Shown here one piece after another: positions 56,481 through 64,000 of a stretch of DNA of 64,000 bases. The position numbers were made by a program, and so were the translations under genes. Origin of the DNA: Dendrocalamus latiflorus (taxonomy: Eukaryota; Streptophyta; Magnoliopsida; Poales; Poaceae). Where the stretch lies: contig CM029613.1 of assembly GCA_017311315.1 (NCBI GenBank), positions 808,501 to 872,500 of the forward strand, given 5' to 3'. The notes below the pieces were generated by a model, which saw only the letters and a program-made list of their open reading frames with translations, had not been told where the DNA came from and did no database searches. How positions within the stretch are numbered: the first letter of the stretch is position 1; every line of letters begins with the position of its first letter.

Positions 56481-59400
56481 TTAACATCTATGTTTTTTTA
56501 GTTTTTGTCTCCTCCAAAAATCAAAATACATGTGACGGTTTTTTTAAATGAATTCTTCAAATGATTTTTCGAGCTCAAAATCGTGTACATCGTCCATATT
56601 AGCGTCTCCATCATAAAGTGATGTCTTAAATAACGTAAATAAAAGTTATCAGCTGCAGCCAAAAATCATTAGCTACAGTGCAAATGAACAGGATTTGCAA
56701 ACGTTCTCCCAATATATTTCTTGTATACAACCAAGAGTGGATCGATCACACATGCAGAGGCGAGCCAGTGTCTTTCTCCCCAAGCAAACTGCAGCTAGCA
56801 CTAGCTAAGAGGTCCAAGTGAATTGCTTGAAGTAAAGAATATTTTTTTCAGCGTTCAAGGTGCTAATTGAAAGCAACACTTGCATTCAAAAGTTCTGAGT
56901 AGAAAACAAATTAAAGGAGGGCCAAAAAGCAGGAGAGAGACTACCAGAAAAACAAAAAAAGCTGCACCAGGCACACTGAGATGACTTGGTTGCTAATTAA
57001 CACACGAAAACGCATCTTATATATACATTGCATTCCATCTACTCCTACTATAGTGCATGGAACTTTCTTTGAACTTTTCACCTTTCAGGCTTTCACAACC
57101 CCCCCCCCCCCCCCCCCCCCTTCCCAGTTGGAGTTTGTTTAACATGTAAAGATTGGGGGAAAAGGTCGCAAAATGCCAACTTTTACCACAATCCATAATT
57201 TTATATGGTGGTGTGTTCTATGAAATACCTGAGCGTTTTCTTTCATAAGAATACTCAAATTTTCACTTTTTTGTTTACTACCGTTGAATTTTGCGTCTTA
57301 TTTTTGCAACCGTAACAGCAAAATCTTATTACTAGAGTTAGTAAAGGTTCCGTGCCAACAAAGGTTCTACAGCGTAGCACATTGCACAATAGCTGCAAAC
57401 TGGCCAATGTCAGTGTAGTTGCCTAGTTGGCCTTTATAGAGTTGGATCCAACCGTGCGTTTAGCCTTTAATTGTGTTAGCTTTTGCCTTTTGCACGTTCG
57501 CAACTTTTACAAGCTTTGTTTAAGCCTCACACATCAAGCCTTTTTCCTAAGTATCGTATCATATATATTATGCAAATGGTTTAATGTTGCACCGTCCTTT
57601 TCAGCGAAACAGTGTGTTTATTTGCACCGCCTTCTGCACTTAATTAATCAGTTACTCAATTCGCCTCTCTTTTTTCAGATCGAACATACATATATTAGTA
57701 TATTTAACTGGGAAATTAGGGTGCCTATCACAGTCATGATCTGACAATATTGGAAGAGCTCGCCAGTAGGCATATTTTTTCGGGCTACGATTTATAGTTT
57801 TTGTTTGTGGCCTATTAGTCTAATATCTACTAATATAAAGTAGGAGTTTGTCCGTTCACTACCACTCCCATCCACACGCCCAGCGCGCTCCTCCCGACCA
57901 ATTATCGTACCCAACAAAATTCGCACCCAACACAATCCTCACGAAAACCCTAATACGGGCCCACATATCATTATTTTGTGTATGTACTTATGTGTAATAT
58001 TGCTCGAGCCTTAGCCCCAACCCACCCCCACCTCATCCTGGCCTTTCCCACATGATAGTCACTCTTGTGTAGAGTTTTGTTTAGCACTGCAATATTTCTA
58101 TATGTGTAAGATAAATTGTAATGTTCATTGTACGGTTTTGAGTCACGTTAGATGATATATATTATCCTTTTTTGAGATTCTGTTGTAACCTGTGGGTACC
58201 TTACTAGTGAATAGTGATTGCGGAGAGAAAAAGACAAAAAGAAAAGAGGCGCTTCTGTAGAGTAGAGAATATGTAACAATCTGTACTTCAGTACATGGCT
58301 GACACTTGCGGACAAGCGCGCCATTTTTTAAAGCACTTGACCTAACTTAGTGACCAATTAGGTTGCCCAATTGGTTCACTGGCTCCAAGTTGCTTTTATT
58401 CGTACGGACCGCTTAGCAGCAAGCAGTAGTAATCAACAATTAGCTAGCATTAGTTTATCAAATGCACAACAGTGTCTTTTCCCCTTGGAATGTATATGTG
58501 GAGGGTCAGGAAGCTCTCGAACATGAATGTTCCAAATAGCTTTTAACTTCTAGTTTTTTTTCTTCTGATTTATTTAAGTCTGAAGCTATTTAGAATTCGT
58601 TGGTTTTTAAATTTGATTTTTTTCCCTTTCCATTGTCCATAAAGATATATCGATATTTTTAGTTTTTTCTCTTTTTTATTTTTTAATTAAATAGCTCAAA
58701 AAAAAACTAACCGTCATAACAGTGTAATTTTAAAAAACTAACATCCATAACAGTGTAATTTTACTCTTAATCTAAAAGTCGCAGCTGTAATACGAAGCTT
58801 TTTTAGCCTGTCGTAGCGACCCTTAATTCCTTTGCGAATTAGATTCGTTGCACTGGTCAAGCTAGAAGCAGAAGCTTTTTCAATGGAGATGGGAGTGTGA
58901 TGTGCCGATCGATGGCAACACGTACGATCGATCGATCGAGCACGCGTGGGATCGAGTACAAATGAAAAAGGGGTCCGCCGTGTCGGATCCACGTTAAAGT
59001 CCGACCCCAACACGTCAGCCCCCACGAACGAGACGCCGACCACGCTCGCGCCCCTTAATGCCGCTCCATCGCAGGCCAGCTTTACACGTCCGGCCCGGAT
59101 ACAACAAAGTAGCGAGTACTCAGCATGTTTATATAGCTGCGAGTACCAAGCCACACTTACCCCACAGAAGAGGACTGTAGATCACTGCCTCGATGTATTT
59201 TGTGAGATAAGCTGAGCCAATGTGACGTTGTCCGCATCTTGTGGCCCGTGATTACACATAGTTGTTGACGGTGAACAGAAAATTACGTGTATAAAACCCC
59301 CCCAAAATATCAAGGTTAACATAGCACGCATACACATCAGAGTAAACCGGCAAGTTTGCTAAAAACAAGAAATGTTGGTCATTCATCGAAAGCCAACTTG

Positions 59401-59869
59401 ATCGAGCATCAACTATGCGTGCACGTGGCTAAACATTGAAGCCGTTGCCGAATCAGGATAGACAAGAGATGCTCCAACAAAGACAATTCACATGCCATGG
59501 ACACCGCCACAACCGTTGCTCCCCAAATGCATCACTCCCCTAACTCGCACTCAAAGTGGCCGTTTAATTATATTTCTAATTTTAGGCGAAATTGTACCAC
59601 CCTAAAATTTGAAAGGGGTATAGTATTTAAAAACCTACAAAACTCTAATTAGTCTTTAAACCAATTAATTATCTTTCTAATCTAGGCTTGAGGGCCAATT
59701 AAATGGGTCTGTTTCTTTTCCTCCGTGGGCATGCCTTCAACCTCCCTAAAACAGGTTCTCTCTTCCATCTATCTCTCTCTCTTGGGTTCTTTGGCCGACG
59801 GCGATGCGGCGGCTTGGGAGTAGGGCGGCCATGAGGCGGCACGCAGGTTGGGCGCATGGCCAGGTGGCG
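56481..59869. other. Long spacer without a supported gene
   Basis: AT-rich non-coding DNA. The only notable items are the C homopolymer at 57099-57120 and GATCGATC runs near 58920. Short frames (57427-57744, 58738-59154) have no domain. Confidence 0.5.
57099..57120. repeat. Poly-C run (22 C)
   Basis: Twenty-two consecutive C residues. The exact length may be affected by sequencing or polishing error. Confidence 0.85.
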
Positions 59870-60960
59870 GTGGTAAAGGAGCGCCTTATTACTGCTCCCA
59901 TTCTTGCTTTGTCCGAGGGGAAAAGAAGTTCGTTGTCTATTGTGATACATCTCGATTGGTTTGGGCTACGTCCTCATGCAGGAGAGCAAGGTGATAGTTT
60001 ATGCTTCTCATCAACTTAACAGGCATGAACCTAATAGCTTATACTTTTCATCAACTTAAGAGGCACGAACTCAACTATCCTACTCATGATCTGGAGTTGG
60101 GGTAGTGGTCTTCACCCTTAAGATTTGGCATCATTACCTCTATGGAGAGAAGTGCAACATCTTCACTGACTATAAGAGCTTGAAGTACTTTCTCACCCAG
60201 AAGGAATTGAATTTGAGGCGGCGTCGTTGGCTAGAGTTAATCAATGACTATGATCTCACTATCCACTACCATCCAAGCAAGACTAATGTGGTGGTTGATA
60301 CTCTTAGCAAGAAGTGAAGTGATGGTGTTCTTATTCCAACATCAGTCTAGGAGGAGCTTGAGGATCTCCAAACTACCCTTTGTTTCGTGTTCTCGGCGCT
60401 ATCTTTAGAGAAACCAGAAACTTCATCTCCTTTCTTTGGTGCTTTGCTAGAAGCTCAAGCCTCAGGTTCGAAGATTCGGCACTCTCATGGAGAAGTCATT
60501 CGGACTAAACCTCATGGGCCAGACTTTTCTGTCGATGGCAAAGGACTATTACGTTTCCATGATCATATTTGGGTGCCATCTGATTTGCAATTGAAGAGGG
60601 ATATTCTTTGTGAGGCTCATAAAACTTCTTATTCTGTTCATCCTGGTGAGACCAAGATGTTCAAAGACATCCATCGTCAATTTTGCTGGCAGAGAATGAA
60701 GAAGAACATAGCTAAGTTTGTGTCTTAGTGTACAGTGTGTCAGCAAGTGAAAGCAGAGCACTATAGTCCTGCTGGTCTTTTACAGCCATTGGATATTCCC
60801 CAGTGGAAATAGGAGGACATTGCTATGGACTTCATTGTTGGTCTTCCTAGGTCACCCTGGCGTATGGACTCTATTTGGGTCATTATTGCAACATGCATAT
60901 ATGAGAGCACTGAGTTTTCAGCACCGTGCCTTGCCACTATTTATGCTATCTTATTTACTC
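59870..60960 (+). mobile_element. Decayed Ty3/gypsy pol fragment (chromovirus-like)
   Basis: In + order: the end of the reverse transcriptase and the first RNase H block (59870-60000, frameshifted); RNase H (60105-60317, with YGEKCNIFTDYKSLKYF, ending in DTLSKK where ADALSRK is usual); the integrase zinc-binding region (60567-60770, with a stop in the middle); and the integrase core start (60825-60890, MDFIVGLPRS). About 43 bp are duplicated near 60000-60060. No LTRs flank it. Stops and frameshifts make it non-functional. Confidence 0.87.
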
Positions 60961-61340
60961 TTTATTTGGTTAGAAGTAGACTAATTTCATGTTACAAACA
61001 TTTATTTCAGTTTCCACTGGTTCTCTATTAAAGTGTTAATAATATTTTAATTTTCTTTTGATTTCTATTGCTACTCTTATTTATTCTTTACTTTGACGAT
61101 GATGTTCCATAGTAGTATCTTATATTGATATGTGAGGTGCTACAAAAATGAAATTTGTTCAAATTGGGCTAGATTTCAAACTGTTAATTTCTACATACAG
61201 AACCTGCCTAGCAAACTTGGGTTATTTCCACGTTTAGGAATGTAAGTTTATAATATCATAAAAAAATAGATTTCCTTTTAATAGATTATGAATATAATCT
61301 ATTTACAATATGCACTGCACATAAAAAAGTTATTTCATCA
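60961..61340. other. AT-rich spacer
   Basis: Nothing recognised between the pol fragment and the tandem pair. Confidence 0.45.
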
Positions 61341-61345
61341 TTTGT

Positions 61346-61610
61346 CACCGTAAAGATGTATACTTTAGAATTTGTCACTCCATGTTTCACTAACATGTGG
61401 ATTCTAGGACCACACATCAATAAGGTATTAATGGTAGATCTTTAAATGGTATATCTTTAACAGTGGCAAACAATCAATTTCTCTGAAAAATATGTATTTT
61501 AGTATCTATCACTCTATATCTCATTAACATATAAATTATAAGGTCACACATTTATAAAATATTAGTAATAAATTCTGAAATAGTATATCTTTAACGGTGG
61601 CAAAGATCAG
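61346..61610. repeat. Tandem pair of ~130-145-bp MITE-like units before the ATPase gene
   Basis: 61346-61475 and 61487-61610 share 'gtatatctttaacagtggcaaa' ends and 'cactccatgtttcactaacat'-like cores. The 'gtggcaaa' end recalls the MITEs at 4.74 and 19.69 kb. They lie less than 100 bp before the predicted TATA box. Confidence 0.7.
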
Positions 61611-61654
61611 TCCCCCTCGCCGCCATGCCACCTCTCCACTCCCTCCCGCCTCCA

Positions 61655-61660
61655 TATATA
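61655..61660 (+). promoter_or_regulatory. TATA box of the AAA ATPase gene
   Basis: CATATATACC, 144 bp before the start codon and followed by a pyrimidine-rich leader. The ATG at 61804 is the first ATG after it. Confidence 0.65.
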
Positions 61661-61803
61661 CCCTCCAAACATTTTCCCCAGGCCTCATTTCCTCCCCCTC
61701 ACATTTCGCACTCTCCACCACCTCCTCGTTTCGCCTTCTTCGAGTTCGAGAGCACGCTGCTGGGGTTTTGCGAAGAGCGCCGACGCGGTGGTCGATCGCG
61801 CCC

Positions 61804-64000
61804 ATGGAGCAGAGGAACCTGTTCGTGTCGGCCCTCGGCGTCGGCGTCGGGCTGGGGCTCGCGTCGGCGAGGTGGGCGACGCCGCCGCACGGAGAGGGTA
61901 GCGGCGGCCCGGGCGCCGGCGTTGCGGAGGTGGAAGCGGAGCTGCGGCGGCTGGTGGTGGACGGCCGCGAGAGCGAGGTCACCTTCGACGAGTTCCATAA
62001 TTTCCATTGCTACCTCAGGTTGGTGGGGTTCCTCGAGTATGAGTCGTTTTGATTGGCTTGGCGTTGGGAGCTGGAGAATGTGTAGTGCGATCCGATGCGG
62101 AAAGTTGAGACTTCTATTTTTGTGCTTTTTTGGTTGGTTATACACGAATGATTTGGTTGGATTCTTCCTAATTCCATGGTTTTACACGGTACTTGTCACG
62201 TAATCCGTACCAGTAGATGCGTATGCTTTACAAGTTTAATTATCAAATGGTGGTATCATTAAGGGTCGAGCTCTCGAAAAAGCAGAGGTGGTTAATTCAC
62301 ACGAATCACAGCACGTCTAGTTTGTTAATTTGAGCATGAGATTTCTAGCTCCGTTCAGTTCAGTTACGATGATATGCTACCGGCACGGATAGCGACTGAT
62401 GTGGTAGTGTTCATTTTGCAGCGATCAGACGAAAGAAGTGCTCCTAAGCGCGGCTTTCGTTCACCTGAAGCAGGCGGATTTGTGCAAGCACATCCGAAAC
62501 CTCTCTGCTGCAAGCCGCGCTGTACTGCTCTCCGGCCCCACAGGTTCGCCTTGCTTGGACTGGATACTTTCTATGGCTTATTATTTTTGGTCGTGTTTTA
62601 TAAGGTTGTTTATTAGTCTAATAAATATTAAATATTAATTGTTAAGAGAAGTTAAAAATTAAATACCGCTGAAAAGATTAAAGAAACGGAGCATATATTT
62701 CTTTGCGTGGACTACTGATGGTGGGCATCCTGGCTAACTGCTGTTGGTGTTGTTGACTGTGCTTCACCTGCAGAACCGTACATGCAGTCGCTTGCGAGAG
62801 CTCTGTCGCACTACTACAAGACACGGTTCCTACTTCTGGACGTCACCGGCTTCTCGCTTCGGGTAATCTGGAACTGTTGCAAACCTACAGTATGTAATTT
62901 TGATTTGTTGTTTTCATGCTGTGATTCTGAACTCTTTGTTGCTCAATGTTGTTGTAGATCCAAAGCAAATATGGGAGCTCCAGCAAAGGCTTGGTGAGTT
63001 AACAACATGCATACTTTGTGGGGCTCTTCAGTTAGCCTTATGTTTGGGAGGGGAAATTTCAACATCTCAGTCTCTTTGTTTTGTTTGATTGGGGCATCTC
63101 TGGATTTTACTTTGGCAAAAGAAAGTATTGAAAACAGGTTCCTGATTGATCTCAGCAATAGCTTGTCCACAGTGATTGATTAAAAAAATCTGAGATCACG
63201 ATCGTACAATTTTGCCTGCGTAAAAATGATCATCACAACTCTTGTTTTACTCAGCCAATATTCATGGATTTGTTGTTTTACTTGCTTCTACAGGTTCATA
63301 GTCAGTCCATATCTGAGACCACGTTTGGGAGGATGTCTGATTTCATTGGATCTTTTACAATGTTTACTAAGAAGGATGAACCAAGAGGTACCAAAGCATT
63401 GCAGATTTCTCTGTTGATATGATGTTTCAATTTTATTAAAAAGGCACTATTCGACATTTCTTTAGTATGTAACTCCAGATGAAAACTTCCTGCTATGTGC
63501 AATTTATTTTGTCAATTGTTATCCACGTACCAAGTTTCCAATTTTTCATGTGAATCTTGTGCCAATTAAACATGCAATGTGGTTGCTCAAATTTTGGAGA
63601 TTTTGACTTGTTTTTGTTCTGTTGTGCATGAAAAACTTACGCAGAATCATTGCACCGTCAGACGAGCAGTGCAGATTTGAGGGCTAGGTAATGTACTTGT
63701 TGGTTTGGTTATCATGAACAATATTCTATTTTCCGTATTATTTATTTGTCCTTTGTTTTCTTCAGAGGCTCCCAAGTTGCTAGCAATGCGCCTACACTTC
63801 GGAAAAATACTTCTGTGTCATCCGATATGAGTGATCTTGCCTCTGGACATTCAGGTGAACTTGTTTGTTCATTTCTTTTTGCTGTTGTTTAAGTCATTTT
63901 GATGTCGCACATCTGCAGAATTTAGTGTAGACAGCTCGTAGACCACAGTTACTAATCTCCACCAGTTTCATACCGCGCGGCATCCACATTTTCTGGTAAA
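61804..64000 (+). CDS. AAA ATPase, DAA1/MSP1-like, 5' part (cut by window end)
   Basis: Seven exons with consistent phases: 61804-62018, 62422-62543, 62774-62862, 62958-62993, 63294-63387, 63645-63687, 63766-63854. A tentative eighth starts at 63966 and would end at 63995. The first 229 residues match the N-terminal region of plant AAA ATPases related to Arabidopsis DAA1 (At1g64110 type). They show MEQRNLFVSALGVGVGLGLA with a hydrophobic stretch at 7-21, then DGRESEVTFDEF, YLSDQTKEVLLSAAFVHLKQ (70-89), NLSAASRAVLLSGPTE (98-113), FLLLDVTGFSLRIQSKYG, and a Ser/Thr-rich, presumably disordered linker (about 155-229). The SGPTE segment looks like a degenerate nucleotide-binding fold; the true Walker A/B ATPase domain of the family lies further C-terminal, outside the window. 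The substrate is not known, and membrane or organelle attachment through the N-terminus is inferred. Confidence 0.88.

Noticed and set aside
1..64000. tRNA, rRNA or microRNA genes
   Set aside because: None could be recognised by eye; a covariance-model search would be needed, and the only strong hairpin (40.6 kb) looks like a MITE.

Overview
The window looks like nuclear DNA from a grass (Poaceae). The evidence is GC-rich 5' ends of genes against AT-rich spacers, small GT-AG introns, plant-only gene families (an S-type anion channel, an ABI-like SCAR/WAVE subunit, a loricrin-like/WRKY19-like Cys-His repeat protein, a DAA1-type AAA ATPase), and spacers packed with MITEs, hAT, CACTA, Ty3/gypsy and small LTR elements. 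I cannot name the species from the sequence alone. There is no sign of bacterial, plasmid or phage DNA and no CRISPR array. I found no tRNA or rRNA gene by eye.

Layout. 0-12 kb is repeat-derived; the best-defined element is a 1,355-bp Ds-like hAT element with a perfect 8-bp target duplication. At 12.6-16.7 kb lies a + strand gene with a 5'UTR intron and one coding exon for a 661-aa Cys-His repeat protein; its leader carries two short upstream ORFs. It is flanked by copies of one ~0.4-kb repeat, two in direct orientation on the left and one inverted on the right. 17.4-20.7 kb is repeats. At 20.77-24.63 kb, on the - strand, is an eight-exon ABIL1-like gene that I could rebuild exon by exon with consistent phases; its longest intron holds an LTR element with three LTR segments. 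At 26.7-27.5 kb is an unplaced helical protein ORF whose 3' end runs into a transposon-like terminus. 28.2-30.7 kb is a decayed - strand Ty3/gypsy pol fragment, followed by a CACTA terminus at 31.03 kb.

At 33.5-36.4 kb on the - strand is a complete SLAH2/3-type anion channel gene: three coding exons (591 aa), a 5'UTR exon and a TATA box. 36.4-59.8 kb has no gene I can support. It holds MITEs with clean target duplications (hAT at 43.8 and 45.9 kb, Stowaway at 52.7 kb), a solo LTR at 46.7 kb, a long hairpin at 40.6 kb, a second CACTA terminus at 55.56 kb, tandem arrays, and a large dispersed repeat at 49-51.4 kb related to the first 1.2 kb. A second decayed Ty3/gypsy pol fragment lies at 59.9-60.95 kb. 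The last 2.2 kb carries the first seven exons of a + strand AAA ATPase gene that continues past the window.

The four recognisable genes act in unrelated processes (nuclear regulation, actin nucleation, anion transport, AAA ATPase function), as is usual for neighbouring plant genes. I see no operon-like system. The less ordinary features are the insertion of LTR material in the ABIL1-like intron, the TA-repeat splice acceptor in the anion channel, the upstream ORFs of the Cys-His repeat gene, and the truncated unknown ORF.
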